A DNA stretch of 64,000 nt, from NCBI GenBank assembly GCA_012934845.2, contig WNNJ02003433.1, positions 62,001-126,000 on the forward strand, given 5' to 3'. Source of the stretch: Pomphorhynchus laevis (taxonomy: Eukaryota; Acanthocephala; Palaeacanthocephala; Echinorhynchida; Pomphorhynchidae). Made by a program: the position numbers and the translations under genes. Of this stretch, positions 34,546 through 46,122 are shown in pieces. The notes beneath the pieces are model-generated. The model saw only the letters and a list, made by a program, of their open reading frames with translations. It did not search any database and was not told the origin of the DNA. Position 1 is the stretch's first letter; every line of letters starts with the position of its first letter.

Positions 34546-35213
34546 GTGAGTGAAATTTTTCCATATTTTATGGAGTAGTAACGCTTATTTCAATATTATT
34601 TAATTTTGGATTTTTGTTTCAAACGTGGATTAATCAGGAATAGTATATGCGTATTAATTTTAAAATACTTGCTGATAAGTAAATCAAATATGTGTAAAAT
34701 AATATCATTAAAGTTTTATAATTTGAGATTATTAATATTTAAATGAAGTAAATGTTTCTAAAAAGATTAAAAAGAAAAATGTTGATTAAAATGTCAAGCT
34801 TGTGTACTACAGTTCAATGGGACATAATATAGACGAGCTTATCCAAGTTGCCTTAAGCAAATGAGTAAATATATGAGAGCTTTCCTTTTGTCATTTTACC
34901 GAACTAATGTCGAACAAATCGCAGGCTTTTAGCCTTGAAAATGATTCAAACAGTGTTTCGAAATATCGAAAGAAAATATTTTAAATTTTATTTGCTGAAA
35001 ATTGTCTCTAATATTGACAATATTTAAACGACCTATATGGGTTGTATAAATTAGAGTATATTTCAATATTTATACATTAATTTGAATATTCATCTTTAGA
35101 TATCTACAAAGAATCATTTCTAGCCACTCTGTTAAAGTTATTAATTTTGAACTTTAATTTCATGCCTTTGCGTTAGCAGTTTCTTCAAATTTATATATAA
35201 AGACATATATCAA

Positions 35214-35537
35214 TTATATTGACATATTAAATAATGAAATCCCATATACCACACGGTTGAAGTAAATGTAGCATTTATTCTTTAGAAACAGGTTTTTGTT
35301 TTCACACAAATTGGAACAAGTAAATATTGTGTAATACCTTAATCTATATATTTTTATAAAATAGCTTATTTCGAATTTACTTAATTTACTAAATTTTTTA
35401 TAGCGAACTTTAAGATCAGATTTATTTATAAGCTTTTTACAAGTTTTTTGTAAATTTTTACATAAATTATAATTATTAAGTAAATTAAACAAGTATATTT
35501 TTTTCTTCTTAGCGTCGTCAAGGATACAATCTTTCAT
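35214..35537 (-). CDS. Unrecognised 107-codon frame (left arm)
   Basis: Begins MKDCILDDAKKKKIYLFNLL and is rich in Lys, Asn and Leu, with Cys pairs near the end (TCSNLCENKN). It lies just downstream of the ubiquitin-protease exon on the same strand. The right-arm copy (54561-54839) is 92 codons because an A-run length difference shifts its start. A decayed third copy opens the window (1-190), so it is part of a dispersed repeat rather than a unique gene. The KKK-x-Y/F...N-x-x-L pattern is faintly like LINE linker regions, but I cannot assign it. Confidence 0.3.
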   Translation of the reverse strand: MKDCILDDAKKKKIYLFNLLNNYNLCKNLQKTCKKLINKSDLKVRYKKFSKLSKFEISYFIKIYRLRYYTIFTCSNLCENKNLFLKNKCYIYFNRVVYGISLFNMSI

Positions 35538-35747
35538 TCCAATTTTAATATTTTAGGCAATCTTTCAAATCTGTATGTACTCATCTAATTTCAATTACTT
35601 TGTTATTGATTTGATTATAGTACATCAATTTATAAATACGCGCAAATTCAAATTTTTATTTAAGAAGATTAAATTTTAAACTTTTTTTCAATGGGGAGAC
35701 AACATTCTTGTTCATAATTAGCTACAACTACAATTCATGAATAATAG

Positions 35748-36184
35748 TTACATTATAAAATAATATGTAACAGCTGGAGATATCACCGATTTTAAAAGAA
35801 CTTTACGAACTTGATTGTCATCGTAAAGAATCCAACTGCTACCCAGGTTACTGCTACAATATGCAGTATAATGACCGCTATCCATACCTCCATAGTGATT
35901 ACATGTCGCTATCAATTTGTATGAAGTCAATATGTGAGATTTGCTCGAAGCAGATAGTTGACCATTCTGCATGAAAATGACAAAATTTTCAATGGGAAAG
36001 CTAACAAGACTCCTGGTTTTATCCTGACGATTGTAATCATATCTTTTTAAATGAATTATTGGGATGGCTGGTAAACTCCATATACCAATACATTTAACAG
36101 AATCGCGTAAGCAATTGCACTTTGAACACATCCATTGAGATTCGCCGAAAAGGTATTCCGGTTCAAGAAAATTATTAAGACAAC
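35748..36184 (-). CDS. Ubiquitin-specific protease C-terminal exon (left arm)
   Basis: Encodes the second half of a USP catalytic domain (cysteine protease that removes ubiquitin from proteins). Visible: FLEPEYLFGESQW, the zinc-ribbon-like CSKCNCLRDSVK, IWSLPAIPIIHLKRYDY, the His box NHYGGMDSGHYTAYC with the catalytic-type His, and WILYDDNQVRKV with the Asp/Asn of the active site. It ends TYYFIM, close to where USP8-like proteins end. The Cys box is not in this exon. I place the start at 36184, just after an ataag acceptor; a Met-started reading begins at 36131. It sits on the opposite strand within an intron of the LRR-type gene. No upstream exons were found, so it may be a captured fragment. 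Identical copy at 53871-54307. Confidence 0.8.
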
Positions 36185-37772
36185 CTTATAAATAGGCGTA
36201 AAATTGAAATTATTATTTAATGACATTACATTTAACTAATTACAAATATGATCAATACTAGCAAAATGTGTATTTTAAATTAATATTTTTTGTTGTTTTT
36301 ACAAAATAAATATTTGCAATTTGATGATCTTAATCTGATTAACATCGTCCTTGTTAAATTAACTATAAAATATGGTTTAGAAAAGTTAACTAACTTATTA
36401 TCAATAAATAAATAAAATTTGATAAATATATTTACTGCATTTGCCAATTGCTAAAAATCCTATTTGCATTTTTACCGTATGTTATTTGTTTGTTTTTTCA
36501 AAATTATAATATTTAAAGTTAACAATTTCAAATATTTTCATTCTATATTTATCTGCAAATGTGGACTTGTGCTTACACTGATATTATGTTGCGCGACCTT
36601 TGATTTTATCTAATTAAACATAATTAAACGTTGAATTATTTCATTTGCTTATCTTTCGAATATTTTTAGTAAAATCGAGTCTAGTGCTTTTGCAAATAAT
36701 TCACAATTAATGATATCAGATCCAATGGATAAATTGTAAGTGCTGCATTATATTAATGCTATGATATCACACGGGTGTGTCATCCCTAACATAATGAATT
36801 TTTTTATTTTTTATTGAATGGATTGTTATTTTTCAATGTCAATCAATGGAACTGGTTGATTCCTTTTCACTTCGATCGTTTCTATTTTACTATAAAGCGT
36901 ATATATTTTAAACGCAATATCGCGTAATATCATTACTGCTTTATACTTCACGTGATTGATTTCGATTAATGCTTCATATTTGAAAACCAGTTCTGCAGGG
37001 TGGTCTAATAAGGTACAATATAGCTGTCAAGTACTAATTTATCTACATTTTTGGTTTATGCCCAAACAGTCCAACACGCACTAAGCAATTCTTTACACAA
37101 TTATTGGATATTAGATTGTTCATAAAATGGCGATCGATAAAATAATTTTAAATTTACTAAATTAATAGATATTAGAATTTCAGTCTCAATCGACATTTAA
37201 ATTACCATGATATCAAAACTTGAGCAGATCAATAAAATCATTGTATTAATAACTATCTATATAATTTACATCCAACTTATATATCTTTAGTAAATAATAT
37301 ACACAAGATATTTTAAATCTAATATTGTTTATTCAATTAAAATATAATTTGAATTTAACTGAAATTCAATCAAAGATTCATACTTTATTAATGAATTCGA
37401 ATTGATTGGGCCAAAAGTATAATTTAAACGTAATTTCCAAAGTATACGATGACTTGAAAGTATAAATACAATACATCGTTTTGTGCGTTATACTTCAGAG
37501 AAATTAAAATAGTTCACTTACCATATAATTTATGTTGTATTAAAAAGCAGTATGCAAATTGCATATTTTGCATTTTAATAGTAAACAGAGATATTTTTAA
37601 TTAGTTAATATTAATTGTTACGGTAAAGTTACAGATTAAACCTCAATTATAATTATAAACGCAGGTTTCTAAAAACAATTTGAACAGACTTATTCGTAAT
37701 CTATTGACTAAAATAACAATTTATTGTGGAAACTTTCAGTGGGTCTATAAATTATTGGAATTATGAATTTAG
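36185..37772. other. Arm intronic sequence
   Basis: AT-rich sequence around one small exon (36670-36735, listed separately). No other gene, RNA or repeat structure is recognised; identical in kind in the right arm at 52283-53870. Confidence 0.5.
36670..36735 (+). CDS. Putative LRR gene exon (left arm, 66 nt, second)
   Basis: Acceptor tatttttag, donor gtaagt; 1 nt + 21 codons + 2 nt gives KIESSAFANNSQLMISDPMD, then K and a split Leu/Phe codon. The I-E-x-x-A-F-x-N-N stretch is LRR-like. Inverted copy at 53320-53385. Confidence 0.55.
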
Positions 37773-37832
37773 GACTTTCCGTTGTATGAGGAAGATACCG
37801 GTGATCAATATAAAAACTCATCTTACGGAATT
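37773..37832 (+). CDS. Putative LRR gene exon (left arm, 60 nt)
   Basis: Acceptor gaatttag, donor gtaagt. In the shared phase (1 nt + 19 codons + 2 nt) it reads TFRCMRKIPVINIKTHLTE and a split Leu/Phe codon, the same LTE-L ending as the exon at 29784. A second frame is open too, so the phase is inferred. Only ~130 bp remain before the arm ends, so the next exon of this copy would lie in the spacer. Inverted copy at 52223-52282. Confidence 0.5.
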
Positions 37833-38269
37833 GTAAGTATAAGCATTTCACCTTTTTATATTAAAATTAGTTGTAAACTCTCAAAATATTTCATATTTTT
37901 ATTGCAATCATTCAATATTTTTTAAAAAGTTAATTCGATAAGTAGAAATCAATAAAAGTATAACATTCTTAATAACATTAAGAAAAATAATATTCTCGAT
38001 AAAATTACTATTATTAAAAATTGATTCGAATTATAAATTCAAAATTTAAATAGAAAATGTTGTACAGATGAAATAATAAATACGGAAAATGATTAAAAAT
38101 AAAATATTTAAAGATACGAAAGGTAACTAAATTTTTAGTAAAAAAGTACTTTCTTTAAAAATTGTATTGGCAAACTGTTATACATTTAGTAAATTTGTTT
38201 GAAGAATTTCCACATCCCCAGCACATTAATCATATTTCTCTATAATTGGAACTAACAAACGAATATAAA

Positions 38270-39065
38270 TCCGATATCATCCTTTATATATTCACCAAGC
38301 TCCACATCGATTTCTTCTGCCTCACTGAATCCTGACACTCCGATTCCGACGACCTCTTTATTCGCCGTCTGCTCTCTGCCGGTCACTCACTAGTCAAATC
38401 CGCCCGCCCCCTTTGCTCATCCCATTCTAAATTCTCTAATCATAGCGACATTGCCACATTAGCTAGTCATCCCGCGTCTCTCAGCAAAATCACTCTACTA
38501 TTTAGTCCATGCTCATTTGAATGGATCACTTGTTGTTCTTCTAGCCTGATCACTCAGAATCTCGCCATTGTATACCGTCTTAGTTCATTAGCTCTTACCT
38601 CCTTATTCTTTTACGAACTCGCTGACCTCATGTCTCATTGTTCTTTGTCATCCATCCTTCACTCGTTCTTGTCGACATCCACATATGCCTCGATCGCCCT
38701 TCTTCAACTGATTTCATCAGGTGTTTCCATTTTCTTTTCTCTTGTTTCTTCGGATAAACCATTCTTTTTTTAACAATATCTACCATGTCGCATTCATCTA
38801 CCTTAGCAAATATTCTCAATCTAATCCTTCTCAACCCCTCTTCTGAACATTGTTTTCAAGCATCGCTCTCACGCGTCCTCTGTGCTCTCAAAACGATTAA
38901 AACTCATGTCCTCTTCAGCCACTCGCATTTAGTCATCCCGCATATCTCCGCAAAGTCACTCCACCATTTAGTCATTGCTTGTTTGAAAGGCTCACTTGTC
39001 GTTATTCGCGCCCGATCACTCAGGATATCGCCATTGTATACCGTCTTAGTTCATTAACTTATAGG
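38270..39065 (+). pseudogene. CR1-like LINE endonuclease fragment, partly duplicated
   Basis: 38270-38640 repeats the endonuclease start seen at 1300-1720 (SDIILYIFTKLHIDFFCLTE, then SDSDDLFIRRLLSAGHSLVK) and reaches LTSLFFYELADL. After ~240 bp of other sequence, 38925-39060 repeats its latter part again (ccattgtataccgtcttagt at both). Only the N-terminal endonuclease portion is present. The spurious minus frame at 38628-38834 overlaps the interruption. Confidence 0.7.
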
Positions 39066-39069
39066 GATT

Positions 39070-40200
39070 GCGTCCTGGCCAACAAGCTGTTGTAGACCGC
39101 AACATAAAAGCTTTCTGTTCGTCATTTTTGAATTTTACAATCCGATTGTGCATTACATCCAAAATCGACGAACCACATAGCTATGGCATTGTTGTATGCC
39201 GTAACAGACTCACCCGAAAATTTAACAAGACAATTCAGCAGCAGATTAAGAATAAGTTCGGCAGCGCCAGCGACATAAGAAGCAAATGCTGGTATGACAG
39301 TATTCTGAGAGAGACGAATTTCAAGCCCATCGAGTTTTACAGGTAGAATATCTTATCTCCAAGGGTCGCCGCTTAGCGGGACGCTTAGAGATCGTAAATC
39401 TGACAATTATTGGTCGTATTTATGCATCTTTCTTTGAAAATGCGAGCAATCTCGCTCCGCAAAACGTGAAAGCGACTGTGTCTGGTATTTTACTTGTCAA
39501 AAACAGCTTTACGAGCGATATCAGTTATTGCATTAGTCGGCCGGCGGCAAATCCTGTCGCAATTACAAGAAGGTCGCGCATGTGTGCGAGGCTCAAGCCA
39601 TCAGGTCCAGCTGCAGAAGAAGACGGAAACGATTTCAGTGCGGACAGCATAGTAGAGACCGTTACAATTGACCCCGAAAATCTAATCTGCAGTGTTGTAA
39701 GCGTATGTGATAGCTTTGCGGTTCAAGATGGTTGCTTGGCCTTCAACAGCAATGATGTATCTGCACAGCAAGGAAGCAAATAATCAACATTGCAAATTAC
39801 TCTAATGGCTCCGTGAACGCCAACGTCTTCCACTTTATCAGAGATATTGTGGCAAATCTGAGATTCCGAATCTGCCCGACGGAGAAAACAGTTGCAGCGT
39901 TTTAAGTCGGCGTTCATGATGATGTCGGAAACCAATAGCTGACATAGGCTTCCAAAAGTTTATAGGTCAGAGAAGGTACACTCAATGGGACTTTCTCCTC
40001 TTTTCGCGGTATACGAAACGCAACTCTTGGGAAGCAATAATTTCCACCAAGCATTTTTGTGTGCGCCATTCGTCAACAGCGGGTTTACCCAATCCTGGAC
40101 ACCCGAGAGCTGATCCGAGCTTCTGAATGAATGCATTCGCAGTTGTGGCAAAACATATGAGACAAGCAGCGTGTTCGACATTTGATCCGATCGGACAGTA
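39070..40200 (-). pseudogene. Internally deleted restriction-endonuclease-type LINE copy
   Basis: Minus strand, in order: GLGKPAVDEWRTQKC and SCVSYTAKRGESPIEC (40180-39965), HGAIRVICNVDYLLPCCADT (~39830-39750), a PDGLSL-like pre-RT block down to ~39470, and then (39350-39125) IPAFASYVAGAAELILNLLL, which belongs after the reverse transcriptase. The polymerase core is missing exactly as at 1740-2480. Plus-strand frames of 92 and 105 codons here are antisense shadows. Confidence 0.7.
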
Positions 40201-40360
40201 TTTGTAAGTAAAAATTATATATATTATCTTGCATGATACCTCTCTTGTGTGTTTAGCTTTTGTGTGCATAAGTGTATATGTTATCTTGTATGATATTTCT
40301 CTCTTAAAACGTAGACTCAGTTATCTGATTTGATTTGTTCTACTGACAAGTTATTATTGA

Positions 40361-40412
40361 CCTTTGGACTTTGTTTTCCCGGCAATATAGCCGGGAAAAC
40401 AAAGTCCAAAGG
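40361..40412. repeat. Perfect 23-bp hairpin
   Basis: cctttggactttgttttccc plus ggc (40361-40383) and its exact reverse complement (40390-40412) flank aatata. Confidence 0.9.
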
Positions 40413-40421
40413 TTGATAGTC

Positions 40422-40450
40422 CTGAGGATGATAGCAGTTAGCTATCGAAA
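40422..40450 (+). other. CTGAGGA-hairpin-GAAA motif
   Basis: CTGAGGA, T, GATAGC, AGTTA, GCTATC, GAAA: a perfect 6-bp stem with a sequence different from the other members. Confidence 0.65.
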
Positions 40451-40660
40451 ATTTGACTTTTAAGAAAAATAATAATTTCACTATCTCCACTAATTAAATA
40501 TATAAAAAAATAATTTATTAAACTTGCTTGAAAATTAGCAGATATATAATAATGTCGTATCAATAATGCATAGCTTCAGTATTTCCGACAGAGGTCGTAT
40601 TACTGTGAAAACAAAGTTCACAGGTCAATAATAACTTGTCAGTAGAATAAATCAGATCAG

Positions 40661-40730
40661 ATAACTGAGTATACGTATAACTGAGTCTATGTATAACTGA
40701 GTATACGTATAAGTGAGTATGTCTGCGTAT
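40661..40730. repeat. Short tandem repeat, ~16-bp unit
   Basis: Four imperfect copies of gtatacgtataactga. Confidence 0.7.
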
Positions 40731-41078
40731 GCATAACCGCTGCCTGGATTCATTACAAGACTATCTGTAATATTTAAAATATAGAATAGATAACAAGGCT
40801 AAGAAGGAGAACACTTATTTATCTAAAGTACACACGTTTCGGATTTATCTTGATCCTTCTTCAGCGTCAGCTTTTCTACAATAAAATTGTTGCATCACAT
40901 ACACTTATTTTCAATTGCTGATATGTTTGATTACGAAGAATTCTGGTCACTTTTTAGAGGCCCTTGAATGGATAGTCATTAGTATCTAATGATCAATATG
41001 CCATTAGCTGTCCAATTCAAAATTGTTTATTTCTCTTAAGCTGATTCTGGTTGTTTATTGCCGATTCGATTATGACAG

Positions 41079-41312
41079 TTGGTATCTTGTGTGTCGGATT
41101 CTCCACTACGTATCACAGCACCACCAGTGGTTATTCTCTTCTTTTTCGATGATGCAATTCTATCGTGGACAGGAAAAGAATTGAAAGACTTCGCATCAGA
41201 TATCAACAACCTGATTAAACTCAAGTTTACACTTGATTGTTCATCCAACCAACAGTTAGATTTCCTTGATTGCATGATCTACCGAGAGAGTGATAATAAG
41301 TGGCAAACATAA
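41079..41312 (+). pseudogene. PLE-type polymerase active-site fragment
   Basis: FFFDDAILSWTGKELKDFAS followed by IKLKFTLDCSSNQQLDFLDC: the x-x-DD catalytic block and the FLD block of a PLE-type reverse transcriptase, from a family different from that at 8030. About 70 residues only; broken beyond. Confidence 0.6.
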
Positions 41313-41639
41313 AAGTGTTTGAGAAATTCAGCGGTACGAAATCTTACGTGCACGCTAGCAATGGACCTCCTACATCAACAAAAGGATTGGCAATACGGAA
41401 TGAAGCCTTTATTACATTTTCTTATTAACTATTAATTTAATTTGAATCTAAATCTTAGTATGTAATTTTTTGTTGTTTTTCTAATAATAATGAGATTTAT
41501 TTATTTGCATTTGTGAATGTTGCATTTTGATATATATAATAAGATTTTATTAATAAGTAATTGTACAGTTGATGAATAAATGGTAAGTATAAGAAATATA
41601 TAACAAATTTATGTTCCTTCAAAGATTATATTTTAATTA

Positions 41640-41900
41640 TTCTCTTCCAATCCGTAGTTGGATCAGATCCCGAAAGTTCACACCAACGCACCATCCTTGG
41701 ATTGATCTACTAAGGATTTGTCTCACCGCTGGTGCCGCAATCACTGCGCACAATGGACGGTAGTCTCAACATAAGATGCTTAAGAAATTTTAGTCTTTGC
41801 TCAGATTGGCGTTATCTAGTAAAGTAGATTAGTTCCGAGATGGTTCAGTGAGTAAATACTTACCTGAATATTCTTTTTCGATGACAGATGTGGCTTTGTT
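41640..41900 (+). repeat. Diverged repeat, member 1
   Basis: Shares gcttaagaaa-ttttagtctttgc and a ccgagat-g-t block with 43505-43605. The stretch is less AT-rich than its surroundings. Family unknown. Confidence 0.45.
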
Positions 41901-43380
41901 TCAGGATAGAGAAGAAGGCTTAGATTACCTATCTCTAACTTTTTCGTTGTGTAAGTGTGCCACGAAAGACAACAACCTGCGTCTTGGAAGGATTAAGAAG
42001 TAGGTTAGATGGGGCAAACTTATAATCTTAAAAAGAAATGGCTGAGTTTTATAACAATATCATTACACATGCGTCAAGAAAACAAGGTGGTTGTATTATC
42101 AGAAAATACCATTAGATGTTGATCGCGCATCAAATGTTTTAGAAGAATAATTGAGGCAGCTGAGTGCCAGATTAAAGATAGAAGGGAGTTTTGAGTTACA
42201 TCAGTAATTGAGTAGAACTAACGCGCATTAGAGTCATATCTCTAATGAATTTATCTCTTTGAATGTATGATGATATTACTTCAATTATCAAGTATGACAG
42301 TAATAATATTAGCAAAATGTCGCTGAGAGGACCATTCCGAAAGTGTTCAATTTGATCATGTTTTTTATTATACAGTTTAAACTAACAGAGAATACATATT
42401 GAAGGCATTCAACTTGGAGATATTAGCAGTGATTATAGTAGTACAATTTTATACGGACTAAAATACAATCTTAGTTCAGATGAAGATGATAGTATGGATA
42501 TTGTAAAGTAGATGAAATCGTTTAGTTTGACGAATATCTTAATCCTCTAGGCAGTTTATAAGTAATTTCAAATAATCTCCGACACGTCAGATTACTTAGT
42601 ATTTCAAATTTAGTGAGATTACTTGGAATTTTCCTTATGAAAATGTGGTCACATTTTTGTGTCAATCAAGAAATACTTTATTAAAATATACATAAAAGCT
42701 AGAGTAAACAGCTCATTGATATGTTTGCTTAATAGAAATATATTCGTTCACAATATGATCATAATTTTTATTATACATTTTAAACTAATAGAGAAATACG
42801 TATTAAAGGCTTTCAACCAGGAGATAATGATAGTATAGTAATATACTATAATATAATCATTGATATAATGGGAAATATAAATCATTGATATAATTAGAAA
42901 ATATAAAGAACATTTAATATAAACCAGCTACTAACTGGTTATAATAAAATTCTATCAGCCTGAAATCTAAATATGATAAGAGTTGAACTTTTATTTTGTT
43001 AAATAATGATATTAGTAAATAATATTTATTTAATATCGACTATTTTTACACTATATCAAATTTATTAAATTTCAAGTTTTATTTTAATTAATATAATGTT
43101 AACTACCTACCACAATATATTCACAGGTAGTTTATATAGAATCTAATTTCAAGATTATTTCGTGACATAATAGTGTGTTATTTTCTATATATTACTTGTA
43201 ATTTCATGTTTATTTTAAAAGTTTTCAAATGAATCCAATCATTGTTTTTCGAATGATTAACTTACTAAATGTAATTTGTAATAAATAAGCAAAAATTTTG
43301 TTAAATAATACAAAAACCGTCAGAGCACATCACAATAAATAAGTTGCATAATAATTCTTCTTTATCTATATCTTTTAACC
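41901..43380. repeat. AT-rich stretch with two copies of a ~90-bp block
   Basis: 42352-42440 and 42756-42840 share ttttattatacantttaaac, taacagagaataca-attgaaggc and the following gagata. No gene is seen in the rest. Confidence 0.5.
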
Positions 43381-43640
43381 GGGAAACTGATGTCTTCTTA
43401 TACACCTTCACGGCCTCAGGTCTATAGGGATCGAGCCCCCCAGCCGCACTATCGCATTGCATTCCCACTAAAACATTCTGTGTGTCTCACTCGCTAAGAG
43501 TTTGGTCAAGGCAGACTATGGTCAGTAATCTCAAAATTAAGAGCTTGAGAAACCTTAGTCTTTGCCCTGGGGGCGTACTCTAGAGAATATGACTAATCCC
43601 GAGATAGCCCAAATACACCCAAGGCACACTTAGGTTTTTC
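43381..43640 (+). repeat. Diverged repeat, member 2
   Basis: Contains gcttgagaaaccttagtctttgc-type sequence and ctaatcccgagatagccc, matching 41640-41900. Directly followed by the repeat at 43650. Confidence 0.45.
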
Positions 43641-43649
43641 CATACAATT

Positions 43650-43890
43650 ACAGATGCTGGGCCCGCTTCCACAGTTTGCACAAGTGGAAATGTTTTTTCT
43701 TACAAACTGTATCGATTGCTTTTTACAAAAAGGCAGCAGAGGAAAATTTCAGCAGATAATCAAAGGACCAAAACACGAAAGGTAGGCGTAGTCTAAATGC
43801 TGATGAGGTCCACCTACGCTAATTGTAGTGTACAGTGCTGCATTTAGGATTAAAGAATTCACAGGAGGATAATTGATGAAGCCGACCAAA
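43650..43890 (+). repeat. Diverged inverted copy of the 369-bp repeat at 62171-62909
   Basis: tttgcacaagtggaaatgtt and aggcagcagaggaaaatttc are the reverse complement of sequence in both tandem copies at the right edge. Similarity ends near gccgaccaaatg at ~43890. No coding assignment. Confidence 0.7.
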
Positions 43891-44057
43891 TGAAAAAAAT
43901 TAAATATTAAATTTTTTTTTATTTAAATATTTCAACTTGTGCTTGTTTCTCCCGAAAAAAAATTTGTCAGTTGAAAGAGTACTTACAATTCCGCTATTTT
44001 AGCACATTTTCATTTGGCTACGACAAAGTCAGTATAACGGAAAAGATCCCAAAATGT

Positions 44058-44557
44058 CTAGATCAAGTAGCATCTACAGATGTAAAATGCTGATTTTTTA
44101 CAAAACACAGACTTGTGTGTTGTATCAATAAGATCAAATGGGTATCTACTTTTCATATACAACAAAACGACGCTATTTACCTCGGTTAATCGATCAGGTA
44201 CATTAATAGAGTGTGTCAAACAACGCTGAAATTGTGATCTCAATCCATTAATCTTTTAAGATGTCGAGGTTGCAGATGTCCAAGGTAGGATAACGTTTTG
44301 TACATTTAATTTTTACAGACACCAGTGTAAAGACCCGATCCAGATCGAGCAATATACACATCAAGAAAATGAAAACAGACATTCTCCTCCAATTCAATCT
44401 CCCATTGGATGGAGGGATATTTCTTTTTGAGGCAATGAAAAAATTTACAAGAACACAGTGTCGGATTTGAATAAATACAGAAAATATCCTCAAGATAATG
44501 TCTTCGCATAATAAGTCGGGATGTCTTTGCTATGTGATCCTCCTCACATTTCTTCAT
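44058..44557 (-). pseudogene. PLE-type reverse transcriptase fragment
   Basis: Minus strand: RHYLEDIFCIYSNPTLCSCK (catalytic block with second acid E-D), then YPSIQWEIELEENVCFHFLD with VYIARSGSGLYTGV, and after breaks QFQRCLTHSINVPDRL with a YMKSRYPFDLI segment. This order (active site, FLDV block, thumb) is that of Penelope-class polymerases. Broken into at least three pieces. Confidence 0.65.
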
Positions 44558-44559
44558 TT

Positions 44560-45705
44560 AAATATCTGCTCATGTGGGACCAAGGAGACTGCCCATAACA
44601 ACACCCTCTACCTGTTCATCAATATTCCATATTACAGCTCATCTTTTTTTGTCTTCTTTATAACAAATTCGTATCAGTTTTTAAAATTTAGTCTCAATGT
44701 TTTGTAAAGTTATGATTAAAGATAGCTAAAATTGTGTATTGTAAAGATTATGAATTAAACTAAAACATCGAAAATGTAGGTAAAGAGATTATATAATATT
44801 TCACACATATCAATGATGTGGTAATATATTCAACATTAAACATTTATATTTTTCGATACTTTGTTTAACAATATTATCACATGATTTATACTTTCAAATT
44901 TGAGAAGTTAACAAAACAATTGACGAATAAATTGTAATTTGAAATTTAAATTACTAGTTAGCATTGATAAAATTTATTAAACTTGTAAATAATAGGCGAA
45001 AAGACAGTTGATTTATTTCATCAAGTAGTTGTTAATTGAAGTATTCTGGTCAATTGATATTATGGTGTCTTTATTATTGAGCGCTGGACGCACAAGGTTT
45101 CCCTAAAAAAATAAGCAAAAATTTTAGAATCAAATTTCAGAATCAACAATGAAACTGGTAAATGTTGCTGTGTTCTTAAATAGAAGACAGTATTTACTAA
45201 AATATTTTCTTTTAAATAAAAGTGTTATGCAGTTTAGAAATACCAGGTCACAATCAGCAATAGGAAGTATCAAATACTATTATTAAATATGTAAAATCAT
45301 ATCAACAATAATGATACTAATCGATGTAAACAAATAATAGAAGATACAATAAAAATTGGGGTTCGTGATATCGTAACAAAAGACATTTTAGATATTTACC
45401 AATTGCTTGGCAAGTTTACTAATTGCAGTTTGACTATGTAAATAAAAAAGAAAGTATGTTTGAGTCCATTTCAGTAACTACTATGGCAATCATTACCTAA
45501 CTTCAACAATCAATTTTTTGGTTCTGAATAAGGTCAAAGTTGGTTCTACACATGGTCAATCTACTCTGTTTTTAAAAGCTCAAACTTTTGGACAATTCAA
45601 AAAACTGAATCATTATATGCAGGCACAATAACATCTTTGAACATCAAAATCTTAGAGTCACTCAATTAATGTGATTTCAATAAAGCATTACGTTGATGGT
45701 AGTTT
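44560..45705. other. AT-rich stretch, nothing recognised
   Basis: A 69-codon plus frame (44498-44707) starts inside the PLE fragment and is probably chance. No repeats or RNA genes recognised. Confidence 0.45.
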
Positions 45706-46122
45706 TTGATCCGACGAATAAACCAATCGCATTACCAAATAATTTTGATTTATAATAGATTCAAAGTAATACTTCTAAATATATCGCATTTCCAGTCACT
45801 CGACGTCATTGCAATGACCAAAATGCCTTTTGAACTCCTATGCTTGCCAAAAAATGTCAGTGTGAAAAAAATAAATAAAGGAACGGCTACATTTTTGAAC
45901 AACAATTTCCAACGAATTTCAAATAGTAGGCTAAAATTAAATTTATTTTTTATCGATTTCATAGTCGTTTATACAAATTGTTTTAAAGCAGTATTGCATT
46001 CGCTAATCATTATTAATATACAATCATATTGCTTGCTCATTTGCTCGATTGCCATGCAATTATCGCAATTCGCAATACATACTGCATTGGAGTGCGTTTA
46101 CAAATGGATAAAACATAATTAA
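45706..46122 (+). CDS. Unrecognised 138-codon frame in the spacer
   Basis: Begins MIRRINQSHYQIILIYNRFK (the start codon is not ATG). Residues ~95-120 form a hydrophobic stretch (AVLHSLIIINIQSYCLLICS) that could be a membrane segment. A 70-codon minus frame overlaps it. The frame is longer than most chance frames nearby, but codon use is not distinctive, no splice pattern is evident and no family is recognised. It could be a decayed element. Confidence 0.2.
   Translation: MIRRINQSHYQIILIYNRFKVILLNISHFQSLDVIAMTKMPFELLCLPKNVSVKKINKGTATFLNNNFQRISNSRLKLNLFFIDFIVVYTNCFKAVLHSLIIINIQSYCLLICSIAMQLSQFAIHTALECVYKWIKHN

Larger units (their letters stand above)
26571..37962 (+). repeat. Left arm of a large inverted duplication
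   Basis: The reverse complement of this interval is found at 52095-64000. Constant coordinate sums identify three matching blocks: 26571-27517 with ~63050-64000 (sum ~90570), 28898-30616 with 59714-61432 (sum 90330), and 31886-37962 with 52095-58171 (sum ~90055). Protein-level comparison of six shared frames shows only isolated changes (one TFKK/TVKK, one KTCKK/KACKK, one 1-base indel), so the copies are young or recently homogenised. Two blocks between them do not match. The outer end may extend beyond the window. Confidence 0.93.
40316..40672. repeat. Inverted repeat pair around a hairpin and motif
   Basis: actcagttatctgatttgat with gacaagttattattgacc (40316-40362) recurs inverted at ~40620-40672 with a few changes. 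The same block is found once at 3418-3490. The interval holds a perfect 23-bp hairpin and a CTGAGGA-hairpin-GAAA motif. Probably a PLE end structure. Confidence 0.6.

Noticed and set aside
38628-38834. 68-codon basic minus frame near the CR1 fragment
   Set aside because: No recognised motif, absent from the sister copy at 1300-1730, and lies in an interruption between duplicated LINE pieces.
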